From Leptodontidium sp. MPI-SDFR-AT-0119 (lineage: Eukaryota; Ascomycota; Leotiomycetes; Helotiales; Leptodontidiaceae), in NCBI GenBank assembly GCA_020726505.1, contig JAHLEZ010000007.1:2046001-2110000 (forward strand): a stretch of 64,000 nt of DNA. Reading direction: 5' to 3'. Shown here one piece after another: positions 1 to 9,602 of the stretch. Position 1 is the stretch's first letter; every line of letters starts with the position of its first letter. The notes under the pieces were generated by a model, which searched no databases, was not told the DNA's origin, and saw only the letters and a program-made list of their open reading frames with translations. Position numbers and translations under genes: made by a program.

Positions 1-1362
1 TGTCGTCAATTCTGATTAGCTCAACCCGACACTCCTCATTCCAATCTTCCGATGAACAATCAGAACGAAAAACGGCTTCGCCAAAATCAAAGATGCGCCA
101 ATCTTTTGTATTTTCACATGTTTCAGTGACATGGTTTTTGTTCCTTTTAACCTGTAAGTGGGTGTAAGGCTTTGGGGTTGATGGCGGAGAATGGAGAGTA
201 TTTTTGAAATCCTGAGAACGAAACATGATGTTGTTACCCTTGATATCCCCATGACTAATACCTTGCTCATGCATGGTTTGAACTGCCGATCTGATTTCTT
301 GTTGTAAACGATCGACTTGATATTCTCGAACAGAATCCTCGTCTAGGAAGTCACTTAATAGTGGACCGCGAAAGTGCTGAAGAACAAGGCCATAGCGATA
401 TGGGGTAAAGACCCGAGCCTTATACTTGTTGTTTCCAAGGCGTCTTTGTTTATTAAGAAACGATTGTGGTAGGAGGGCGCTTTCGATGACGTGCGAAATA
501 GGGTGAGGGGATGAGGAGGCGGCGAGTTGAGAATATGCGCGGAATTCAGTGTGAAATGTTGTCGAATCCACATACTAGGTAAGAATCAATGTCAACAAAT
601 AAAACTCTACTAAAAATAAAGCAGTAAGACGAAGGACGGATAATAAGAGACAAAAAAAAGAAGATAGGGAATCCATACGATCTTAAGCACCAAACCCGAT
701 TTGTACTTGAGGAGTTGCCCAGTTCCCCCAAAGTCAATCATCGGACCAATATCTTCTAGTGTGGCTGCTGGCGGATCCTTGGAGGTTTTAATCTTCCTTC
801 GCTTTCGACTTTGTCCATCTTTATCCTCAGTATCCGTCCACGCCTTCGCCCAGTCTGTGCTTCCTGCGCTACTTGTGTTGAATCTGGTATCACCAACCTC
901 GTAGAAACCCTTTTCAAAATCTTCCGCCTCTGCCTCTTTCTCTGCCTCTGCTTCTACTGTCGCTTCTGTGGATTTGTCTTGGGAAATGTCCGCGAAAGGG
1001 TTTGCGAAAGTATTCGCGAAATCTTTAGCATCTGTCTTTGCCTCCATGTCCTCGTCCTCGTCCGTCTCTACGCTTCCTACCTCCACCCCCACCTCCAAAT
1101 CTACAACCCTTGTTGTGATTGCATGGACAAAAGTATTCTCGGCTTCGTCTTTCTCTGTACTTGTATCCGTCGCCCTTCTTGTTCCAGCATGAGTGGTGAT
1201 TGCGTCGCCTTCGTCGCCGCCATCGCCATCGTCGAGAAATTCGCGACCGTTACACCGAGTGCGCAGCTCTCGAGGCAAAGCAGGATTCGAGCCTGGGAAA
1301 GCAAGCGCGACTTCTTCGAATGCGCGTTTATTAAGTTCGAGGGGAGGATTAGAATTGTTCAT
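1..1362 (-). CDS. Kinase-like protein with long acidic N-terminus (partial, runs off the left edge)
   Basis: Two exons fit: 1362-679, then a 104-nt intron (donor GTATGG, acceptor TTACCTAG) and 574 to beyond base 1, joined in phase 0. The first ~210 residues are low-complexity and very acidic (D/E/T/A rich). The second part reads as a protein-kinase fold: a VLK-type lysine in SGLVLKIY, a following helix with a Glu (TEFRAYSQL), the catalytic loop HGDIKGNN near base 240, and a DFG motif in RIFDFGEA near base 80. HGDIK in place of HRDLK is common in fungal-specific kinase-like families, so activity is plausible but not shown. The C-lobe is outside the window. The ATG at 1362 is the first in frame. 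Confident of the kinase-like fold, not of the substrate. Confidence 0.75.
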
Positions 1363-2436
1363 TGCGGTGGGTTGCGCGTTGGAAAGAGTCTTGGGTTGTT
1401 TAAGCGCGAACTTGAACGCGCCTCAAGTGGGGTGGGGTGGGATTCGAAATCACGACTAGTCTTCCTTTTCACGTGCCCACCAACCATGAACATTCACAAG
1501 AGGTGTTTAAGCTTTGCATACTAAGTATGTATTCCTTTTATTCAACGGTTTACAAATTATAAAAATAGAGTTGAAAGTATACAATGAAGTAGGAACAAAA
1601 GAAACAATTTTTAATAGGACTGCTGTATTATAAGTCTCTGTTAGAATTAGCTGCCACCAGAAACACCCCACCACTTCACTTATGTATGTATACACCTAGC
1701 AGCAGCCACTTATCCCCTTAGCTGCCATAAGCACCGGCACGTGTCACTACGCCCAAAAGGGTATAGCGGCATCTTCAGCGATTATGCAGGGGCATCACAA
1801 CCCGAAGAGAACACGATTTGTTGGTCCTTGGGTCGCCTTGCAGAAGATGCATTTCCACCCATCGATTTGTTTCTTGCATCCCGTGTTGTTTTGCTTTTTA
1901 AGACAAGCGAGCGGCCGGTGGGTAGCAAAGAACCATCTTTCTTTGCACTGGATTGACTAGACTGATTTGATTGATTGCAAAGGATTCCACCACCCGCACC
2001 GCGACGCTTGCACTTACCTATGGGCTGGGCACGGCAGTGAACGGCAGGGCACGTAGAGTACGGGAGAGTGTATGTATGGCCAGGCAGACGGATAGGCTTC
2101 GGTCCAAATCATCTGCAGTAATCCAATCATCCAACCAAGCGGTTCAACCCCAGCCCGACAGTTTGTTCATTTTTTGGGCTTCTCTGGAAATAGAAAGACT
2201 AGATCTCTCACCCTCTCTCTTCACTTCTCCCTCCTCACTTCTCTCTCCCTTCTCTCTCCCTTCTCTCCCCCTTCTCTCCCCCTTCTCTACATATCCACTT
2301 CATGTACTGAATACTCCATCCTGGTGTTCACTAAAGTGTCTCCTCTTCTCATCATGGATTCACCAGGGACCTCTGTCATCAACTCTTCGACAGTATCTTA
2401 CCAGATATCCTCTGCGCTTTACGACGGCTGCACGAA
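1363..2436. other. Intergenic region
   Basis: No convincing gene. It holds short unsupported ORFs and, at about 2205-2290, a nearly pure pyrimidine tract of repeated CTCTCCCTT-like units just upstream of the next gene, typical of fungal core promoters. Confidence 0.5.
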
Positions 2437-3732
2437 ATGCAACCACAGCAACAACTAAGAGTAACAATGATCGAAAAGATATAGGTCAGTATGAGCAATG
2501 AGGTAATTTCAAGAAGGAAAAAATCGATCAACTATTCGGCCGCATTCTCGACGAGCCGCTCAACGATGACGAGCCACCCCTGCTTGAGCCTCCGCCAAGT
2601 CTCCTCCCAGAGCAACTCCTTATTGGCAATGAAAGGGCTTTTGAATCGCTTCTTATCGCTCATACATCTCACATCATCAACCGGGCTCTGATTGTCAGCG
2701 TGCAGATTTATGGACGTCAAAAAAAATTGCAACCGCATCAACCGTTCTTGATGTTCAGCGGAGGCCACTGCAAGCCAGTCAATAATCTCCTCCCTGACTG
2801 GGGTGTTGTACAACGTACACCTAGCCCCATCCCCTTCTTAGAGTCCCTTGTCCTCGGCGAAACAAAATACGAAAGCGAAGATCCTACCGAAATCCCCCTT
2901 GATGAGCTCAATGCACAACTCAGTGGCAGTTAATCGCTATTACGAGAGGTGAAGACGTTGCGAGGGGTACGTTCCTCCATACCTTTTCATCACCAATCCC
3001 GCCCCCTTCACTACACTCAAGATCCTATTAACATCTCCCGACTCTCCCTAGTCACACCCTCGTGACAACACTTCCTCCTCCCGATCTAAGAACGCCCCAG
3101 ATAGTAAAACCATCCAGTCCTGGATCCAGCAAATCTTCAACTACGCCGTTAAACACGAAACTCGATATTGCTTCATCACACCACTTCGTGTCTTCCGTTG
3201 CCGCCGCATAGAAGATGAGAAGCAAGACGACGGCTCTACTACACCCAGGGTAAGAGGTGGAAGCCGTCATGACCCGGCTGCCAATCCAGTGAGCTACGAC
3301 GAGGCGTCCCAAAGCTCGGAAGAAGATGCTTCTAACACACCGTCCCCGAAAGGTGGAGACCGTCATGACCCTGCTACCAGTCCAATGAGACACGGCCAGG
3401 AGTCACAAGACTCAGAAGAAATGGGCAACAACACGCCGCCCCCAAGCAGCCAGGTTACGAGTACCTTCCATCCAAGTCCCAGTGGAACCAGTCACAATGC
3501 TTGTCTTCAGATCTGTACGGTGAACTGGACGAAATATCCGGATACGAATAAGCATAAGGATGAGGATCGGGGTCAAGGTAGGGCCAAGAAAAGGAGGAAG
3601 AGGAATGACTCAAATGAAGATATGGATAGCATCATTGCCCGCTGGGCATTCTTCATGGCCGTGCTATTAGAGAAACTAAGGCTGGGCCTCGTAAAACAAC
3701 TTTGTCCATGGCCGGGACCAATGTCCCGCTAG
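2437..3732 (+). pseudogene. Fungal hypothetical family protein with one in-frame nonsense codon
   Basis: Best model: exon 1 2437-2460, a 53-nt intron, exon 2 2514-2966, an 85-nt intron (donor GTACGT, acceptor CCCTAG), exon 3 3052-3732; all junctions are phase 0. The frame is open except for a TAA at 2931-2933. Landmarks are LLPDWGVV, then LVLGETKY, then HETRYCFIT followed by LRVFRCR. These recall an ascomycete family with PDWA, PGDTK and RYGYIITDEELVV motifs; I know no proven function, and a nuclease-like fold is only my impression. The C-terminus is Ser/Pro/Glu rich with a 32-residue tandem repeat and a KKRRKR basic stretch. An alternative is a weak GTTAAT donor just before the TAA, but it breaks the phase. 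Confidence 0.5.
3256..3447 (+). repeat. Imperfect 96-bp tandem duplication inside the pseudogene
   Basis: Two copies offset by exactly 96 bases (GGTGGAAGCCGTCATGACC at 3256 and GGTGGAGACCGTCATGACC at 3352). They encode two diverged 32-residue units beginning GGSRHDPA and GGDRHDPA. Confidence 0.8.
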
Positions 3733-4173
3733 CCAGATCTGCCACAAAGCATCGTAAAGTAGGGTTCCATGCTCGTCTTGCGGTCCCTGGTTATTTGTCT
3801 GCTCCCTAGCCATCCGCCTAATGAGACGGAAGCACTCCATGTGAAAGACGAACGCTTCCGGAGAAGCCAGGCAAACCGAACAACCTAGGCGGCGGTAGAG
3901 TCGCCATCTTTCTTCTCTGCCATAGGTATATACCACCGCGTTCGCGAATTTGTAGCCATGTGCCGGATATTCGAAAGGGAATGTGGCAATCGGAGGTTTT
4001 GAGGACGCATCTCCAATTACTACAGACTGTCAGTGGAAACCAGTTATTAGTTCGGTAGCCATACCAGCTGCAACCCTCTGGTATTCTTAAATGGAATCCC
4101 CATATCCACACGGCTCCGTAGATTGTCGACAAATAACACAAGAAGTCTCTCTGAGTCGTACGTGGTAAGACAT
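3676..4173 (-). pseudogene. Decayed zinc-binding-type fungal ORF with two nonsense codons
   Basis: One frame runs from an ATG at 4173 to a stop at 3676, broken only by TAA at 4089-4087 and TGA at 4032-4030. Both stops could come from C->T changes. The product begins with a C-x2-C pair (TSCVICRQ) and later shows a second metal-like cluster, CSVC...FHMEC, in a segment that reads WRLYRRLGCSVCLASPEA. The layout suggests a small zinc-binding domain, but I do not recognise the family. A 38-nt intron could remove the second stop but not the first. It overlaps the end of the plus-strand pseudogene by 57 bases. The MULE lies about 115 bases upstream of its start. Confidence 0.4.
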
Positions 4174-4287
4174 GAGCAATTAAGACTGCAAGGTGAATGC
4201 TGCGATGGAACGGAATCTTTCCTCAGCTGATTTGACGGCGGAACTGCGACCAGCGAATCACAGCTGGCTGCACGCCTGAAACATCAA

Positions 4288-4335
4288 GGGTACAGCTAAA
4301 TCGCCATACGTGAATAGCTAAACCGCCATACGCTA
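4288..4335 (+). repeat. MULE left terminal inverted repeat
   Basis: Begins GGGTACAGCTAAATCGCC. Inside it, the unit GCTAAAYCGCCATACG occurs twice in direct orientation, 23 bases apart, a candidate double transposase-binding site. Confidence 0.95.
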
Positions 4336-4415
4336 AGGAAGCGAGCCGAAAATGAAGGGTACATTTATCACCACCAAAACTTGTATGAATAACTATGTAT
4401 AGTGCATAACTAGAA

Positions 4416-6557
4416 TTATGCCAGCCCATCGAAATCATCATCAGCTTCAAAGTCCGCATCCTGGGTATATACCTCAACCCCACCAATTACCTCCCGCTGC
4501 ATCGTAGCCGCAGCAATTGTAGTAGCATCTTCAATACTATCTGTCTGGTACACTGATGAAATGCCCTGCATATATGCCCTCTCTCGGCGAGTACCAGGCT
4601 CATACAAATCCCGATGCCCAAGCTCAAGTCTTTGCATCGCGAGAGCAGTCGTAGACAGGCTATTTTGTACTGTAGAACTCTGACCAAGTGATGCAGGGGC
4701 AGAACTAGAGGGGAGTTCAAAGAATGAAGGATCTCGACGAGTACTAGAAGGTGCCACGCGCGAGCCTCCACCCAAAGCACCCTTAGGCCTTCCTTTCCCT
4801 TTAACTTTCATTGGATTCAAGATTAGAAGAGGCTGAGGAGTGACTAGCGGCCCAGGAGAAGCATTTGATTGAGGCCTGTTATAGTACCAATAGGGATGAA
4901 TATCGCTTAAGAGAATCACGCCGCCTTCTTGCTTTCTCTTGTAAATTGTGTGAAGGCAAGGTAGACCAAAGGCCTGTTGTGTAGTACATGTACAGCTGTC
5001 GGGAGGGGGGCCTTCGTAGGGAAGCTTGCTGTTCTCTTGTATAATCCTTAGGAGAGCCCGGCCATGGACAAACTGAAGGATAGCAGCGAAAAGAGGGATA
5101 TTTGTACTGTGTCTCGGTCGTAATTGCTGCTGTGCAACAGCTGTACGAATGCCGGTATGCTGGGCGGTCCAAAAGAGTTGCATTTTGAGGAACACACCCC
5201 TAAGGTCTGCATGCCCACGCTGTAAATATAGCTTTAGGGTAGCATGGCAACCCTCAATAGGACTCGTAACAGTGACCCCGAAATGATTTGATTGGTCGAC
5301 CCAAAAGGCTACAAGCTTCTCCTTCCATAAGAGCCAAGTGCCTTCACAGTAACTCATCGCCTGTAACGGGAACCGGACTCTCATCTCTTCAAGCAATTCA
5401 TCGTACGCCTGCTCTGTTGTACTAGCTAGAAGTGTATTCCAGCAGCTGAGAAATGCTTGGAACTTCGGATGACGTGCCCACTTCCCGTCCTCTCCTTTAA
5501 TAGGACCTGGAAAGTACTTCTTGGTCTTTGCTAGTACATTCATATTAACATGCCACCGGCAGAGGATATGTCGAGAATTCGGGAATTGTGTATCTAAACA
5601 CTTCATTAGAGCAAGCTCTCTATCTGTTACAATAGAAACTGGCTCTGCAATAGTGTTCTCAAGCATCAAAGACCGAAGCTGGATAATAGCCCACGTGTAG
5701 TCCCTTTGAGTCTCCCCTGAGAGAAATGCCAACCCAAGCTGGACCACCATATTATTCCCTGTTATTCCACATATATTCAGTAACGGCATGTTGAATCGGT
5801 TGGTTTTGTATGTACAATCAAGGAGTAATACATCGGAATGCTGCTTCCAAAGCTCGAGTGAGGTGGGATGGATGAAAAAGAGTCGTTGTAAGGGGCCGCT
5901 TTGAGGATAGTATTGAGGGTGGAAATCGTTAGCTTGTAGTTCCTATACAATTTGTTAGTCAAATAGCAGATAATTATTATCAGGGTAAAATACCTCCATG
6001 AGCCATTGAATAGGAGTCTTCCCACCTAACTGCTTGGCACGCTCTTTTGCTACAAGATTCGAGATATCTTTGGAGACCAACGTGACACTTGAGTCTTCCT
6101 CTCGTAGCGTTGACAGAATCTGAGCGTTTGAGAGACCAGCCTTAGCTAGGGTATCAACTGAAGCACGAATCTCTGCGGAGGTAGAAGCAATTCTATGTGC
6201 TGGATGGGCTGTAGAGTCTGCAGAAGCCGCATGGTTGTGTGTAGCCTCGAGGACCTTCACTTGCCACTCTCCTGAAACTCTGTCCTTTGCGAGAGTGAGC
6301 CTCATTAGACAGCCACACTTCTTTGAACCTGTATTTTGGCGTCTTTTAGAAGAGTGTACATCCTTTTGCTTCCCCCTTGAATCGTATTTACCTGCGCGAT
6401 CGCAGACAAATAATGCACGGAATGGCTTGGTGTCTTGTTGTTTGAGAGCATAGCCGTTAGCTTTCGCATGCGCCTGGCATGCAGCAAATCCAGTAGCAAT
6501 ATCGCTGTAAATTGCTGCGGGAGGTGCGGGGCCACAAGGTCGAGAAATGGAAGCCAT
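4416..6557 (-). CDS. MULE transposase, 696 aa, intact
   Basis: Exon 1 is 6557-5994 (188 codons), then a 51-nt intron (GTATTT...TATAG), and exon 2 is 5942-4416. Joined in phase 0 they give 696 residues. The N-terminal ~110 residues form a FAR1/WRKY-GCM1-like DNA-binding region with Cys/His ligands (FVCDRAGKYDS, KKCGCLMRLT, THNHA). The DDE catalytic domain shows LLLDCTYKTNRF (first Asp), VSIVTDRELALM (second Asp), LCRWHVNMNVL, and TSPIEGCHATLK (the Glu). A SWIM-type zinc finger follows (CTCTTQQAFGLPCLH). The C-terminal ~150 residues are low-complexity. The enzyme would excise and reinsert the element by cut-and-paste. All expected motifs are present, so activity is possible. Confidence 0.95.
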
Positions 6558-6737
6558 AATAGTGGTGGTATTCTGAAGTGTTTACCTAGGTAGTCTAAAT
6601 AGCTTCAATTTTCAATTCCAGGGGCTGATTACATAATAATAAACTTTATGAAATACATAAGTGGCCCTTGCCACGTAGTACAAATTAGTATAGTATAGCG
6701 AGGTTGATAAATGACACTCGCCAAGTCAATAAAATTT

Positions 6738-6785
6738 TAGCGTATGGCGGTTTAGCTATTCACGTATGGCGATTTAGCTGTACCC
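6738..6785 (-). repeat. MULE right terminal inverted repeat
   Basis: Exact reverse complement of 4288-4335 over all 48 bases. Confidence 0.95.
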
Positions 6786-6853
6786 AACATCAATTGCGAC
6801 TCATTCCTCGGTAATCGGCTCCCCAGATGCAGCCACACCTCAGCAGCCACACC

Positions 6854-7113
6854 TTACGAACCTGAATTGACGGGTCTATGCGCCACAGGCTATTTAGCGA
6901 GACAATTTCAGGCGTTGAAAACCTGAAGTCGGCAACCTGACTAAATAACGATGTAATCTCTTAACTTTTTTCTTCGTGTATATTATAAAGAAGAAGCGTA
7001 TGAATGTTTCTTTTAACTAGCTTTTTGAATTATATTTTCTAAAAAATACTTCGATTTTTGATTTGGCTGTGAAATGCCCTGTGGCGCACAGACTACTGAT
7101 TTCAGGTTCGTTA
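6854..7113. repeat. Inverted-repeat pair, possible small MITE remnant
   Basis: Arms 6854-6889 and 7078-7113 match in inverse orientation over about 36 bases with several mismatches; each holds ACGAACCTGA and TGCGCCACAGG. The spacer of ~190 bp is AT-rich and non-coding. No clear target duplication was seen. Confidence 0.45.
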
Positions 7114-7159
7114 GTAGCCACACCTTAGTAGGCCACAATACCATACATTTACTGTAAAT

Positions 7160-7260
7160 AACATGGGTGCTCGCCTGCGGCTCACACGAAGCCTTCGAAA
7201 TTGATCGGAGTATTGGAACATTGGAATGTCAATTGGAAAACGTTCAGAATAAGTAACTCG
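7160..7260 (+). repeat. Dispersed repeat copy 1 (upstream of HET gene)
   Basis: Starts AACATGGGTGCTCGCCTG and continues through CACACGAAGCCTTCGAAATTG. Closely matches 10146 onward in direct orientation. The core GAAGCYTTCGAAAT recurs at 23093. Confidence 0.75.
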
Positions 7261-7457
7261 TACGTGTAAGGTGGATGGAATCGAAAAGATCGACGGCAGC
7301 TGAAACAGTGAGGCAAACCACACCACAAAGACAAGAATATCTACACTAAGCCTATATTAGTTAGCGACTTTGTTGCAGGCAGCAGTCAATGGGGAGATAA
7401 CGTTGACACTTTATTTACGTCGTGTGCTGTATTCGAGGAGTCATAAACAACTAAAAA

Positions 7458-9602
7458 ATGTCTCTGCCATCTTATTACACAGCGTCCACCAAAGAACGCC
7501 GAGATCCACCCTTCAATAATCTCTGCGATCAATGTAAAAAAGACTTTCCGCCTGGACAGACCTGGACCTGGACAAGGAAATGTTGCGAGGACATCAAAAA
7601 CGGCACAACTGTGAGAATATCAAGTACACGGAAGCTCATAGACTCTGCAAAAGGCGGCTGTCATCTCTGCATTTTGATATTAGGAGCCTTTCATGAGACA
7701 TTCTTTGCTGGTACTGATGGCAAAATCCCCGGCTTCGATGAAGGCAAATATCAGCTACAGGCTGTGCAAGACATTCCTGGTTGGACACTGAAGCTCTTCC
7801 TAGACTGTCCAAACCTCCGACGTCCTTCATATTTGAGCTTCCCATCGGATGATCTAAGAGTGGATTTACTACTTTTGTTGCTTCATGACCAACCTAAGGA
7901 ATTCAACACAGGAAAAGGTGTTTGGACTCTTGATACCACTCGAGCAGGGACCATATCCCAGATGGATTCTGTTCAGATAGACTCCGTGTGCAACCTAGGC
8001 TCATCTGCCATTGTTCAGATCAAGACCTGGATGGAAGCGTGCCAGCGAGATCACCAAGTGTGCAAAAACCGACAGGATATCCCGTTTTCTGCAACCGAGC
8101 CTCAATTTCGACTCATTGATGTCGGTAACGGTGTAGAAAGTGCTGTTTATCTCGTATATAGCGGAGACATAGTTGGAGACTTCAATTACATCACATTGAG
8201 CCACCGTTGGACAGAGGAGACAGACAAGACAAAACTTACTCGATCCAACCTCCACCAATATCTCACGTGTATGCCATATATGGATTGGCCGGCGACGTTT
8301 CGTCAAACGATTTCAATAGCACGTCAGTTACAAATCAAATATGTCTGGATAGATTCTTTGTGTATCATTCAAGACCCGCAAGACTGGGCTGTTCAGTCAC
8401 AACTCATGCATAGGATCTATGCAGGCGGAGTATTGAACCTAGCAGGAGTTGCAACGCCAACGATGGCAAATGGCCTCCAACTCCACCGCGATCCTTTGGA
8501 AATATCACCATGTATCCTTTCTGGTCGAGTTCCAGAATATGGTACTTCTGTCCGTTACTTCTTGTGCTGGCGCCCCAACGAATTTAAAGATCGCGTGGAC
8601 AATTCACCACTCTACAAGCGTGGCTGGACTTTCCAGGAGCGTCTACTATCAAAGCGGTCCGTTCATTTTGGGCCCCAATTATATTGGGAGTGTGCGGCTT
8701 TACACGCATCTGAGACGTTCCCGATTGGTGTTGATACCCCGGATCAGCCTACATTTGTTGACGACTTTGTGCAGAGGCTAAAGACTCAGCTCCAAACTCC
8801 GAGGCAAGGCGTGGATAAAGCGCAAGCAGCTCGAGATCTACACAGCATCTGGTGTTCTATTGTGAGATTCTACTCAAAAACCGAGCTCACAAACGAAAGC
8901 GATAGACTGGTCGCTATAAGTGGTATAGCAACTAGTATTATGAACCTGTATGCATTCCAGTCCGACGACTACATTGCTGCCACCTGGAAACCATGTCTTC
9001 CAGAACAGTTGTTATGGGCCCGAGATGAAAACTGCTCTCACTGGAGCAAAGACAAAGGGAACTTTGACTATGTACCATCCTGGTCGTGGGCCTCATGCTC
9101 TGGTAGAACGAGGTTTACGAAAATTAACTTCCGACCACCATCTGGCCGTACATACCTTATCAGAGTTGACTCGATTGGCGATTTTGAAAAGCCAGCCGAT
9201 ATACCCCAAAAAGAAGCTATGCTATTGGGTGGCAACTTAATTTCAGTGGTATTTAAGCCTGAAATCTGGAAAAGACGACGTTCTGAGCGAAACTTCTATG
9301 TCGCTGCTTCCGAGGTGCACAAGAATACGTCTAGTAATAGCCAAATTCTCATCGAGCTCGATAGACCAGTCCCATCTTGCATTAGTCACACAAAGCTATT
9401 GCCCGTGTGGAATGAACTAGGGACAATTGAGGGTCTTTTCCTAGGCTTAATGAAAGAAGCCAGTAACGAAGTGGCAGTTTATCGACGGCTTGGTTATTTC
9501 ATTTGCCAATCTCATGATTTGTATGGCGAGGCCGGTGTTTGTGTGAATGAGCTAGAGACAGAGCGCAATCTCCAGATAATGCCACTGTTTGTATTGGTAT
9601 AA
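7458..9602 (+). CDS. HET-domain protein, 714 aa
   Basis: A single-exon gene of standard HET architecture. An N-terminal Cys-rich region (C23, C26, C68, C71: LCDQC and GCHLC) precedes the HET domain at about 244-395. The signature blocks are YITLSHRW, then YVWIDSLCIIQDPQDW, and LYKRGWTFQERLLSKR followed by LYWEC. The C-terminal region has FDYVPSWSWAS, another conserved block of the family. HET proteins trigger vegetative incompatibility and cell death after fusion of unlike hyphae; the HET domain is remotely TIR-like. No partner domain (NACHT, ankyrin, WD40) follows, so this is a solo HET gene. The ATG is preceded by AACTAAAAA, a reasonable start context. Copies of one dispersed repeat lie on both sides of the gene. 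Confidence 0.95.
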   Translation: MSLPSYYTASTKERRDPPFNNLCDQCKKDFPPGQTWTWTRKCCEDIKNGTTVRISSTRKLIDSAKGGCHLCILILGAFHETFFAGTDGKIPGFDEGKYQLQAVQDIPGWTLKLFLDCPNLRRPSYLSFPSDDLRVDLLLLLLHDQPKEFNTGKGVWTLDTTRAGTISQMDSVQIDSVCNLGSSAIVQIKTWMEACQRDHQVCKNRQDIPFSATEPQFRLIDVGNGVESAVYLVYSGDIVGDFNYITLSHRWTEETDKTKLTRSNLHQYLTCMPYMDWPATFRQTISIARQLQIKYVWIDSLCIIQDPQDWAVQSQLMHRIYAGGVLNLAGVATPTMANGLQLHRDPLEISPCILSGRVPEYGTSVRYFLCWRPNEFKDRVDNSPLYKRGWTFQERLLSKRSVHFGPQLYWECAALHASETFPIGVDTPDQPTFVDDFVQRLKTQLQTPRQGVDKAQAARDLHSIWCSIVRFYSKTELTNESDRLVAISGIATSIMNLYAFQSDDYIAATWKPCLPEQLLWARDENCSHWSKDKGNFDYVPSWSWASCSGRTRFTKINFRPPSGRTYLIRVDSIGDFEKPADIPQKEAMLLGGNLISVVFKPEIWKRRRSERNFYVAASEVHKNTSSNSQILIELDRPVPSCISHTKLLPVWNELGTIEGLFLGLMKEASNEVAVYRRLGYFICQSHDLYGEAGVCVNELETERNLQIMPLFVLV

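Larger units (their letters stand above)
4288..6785 (-). mobile_element. Intact MULE (Mutator-like) DNA transposon, 2498 bp
   Basis: The 48-bp terminal inverted repeats (4288-4335 and 6738-6785) are identical in inverse orientation. They are flanked by an 8-bp target duplication AACATCAA (4280-4287 and 6786-6793). The element carries one spliced transposase gene with no stop codons. In contrast to the Gypsy and hAT copies in the window it shows no RIP damage, which suggests a recent arrival or a single-copy state. Confidence 0.95.
6794..7457. other. Intergenic region with dispersed-repeat sequence
   Basis: No gene. It contains an inverted-repeat pair (6854-6889 and 7078-7113) and, at about 7160-7260, a copy of a repeat also found at 10146 and 23088. 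It is the upstream region of the HET gene at 7458. Confidence 0.6.

Noticed and set aside
1420..1460. tRNA-like B box (GGGATTCGAAATC)
   Set aside because: No A box or cloverleaf could be folded around it.
811..1524. 237-codon plus-strand ORF
   Set aside because: Antisense to the acidic low-complexity exon of the kinase-like gene; Cys/Leu/Phe-rich shadow translation without a family signature.
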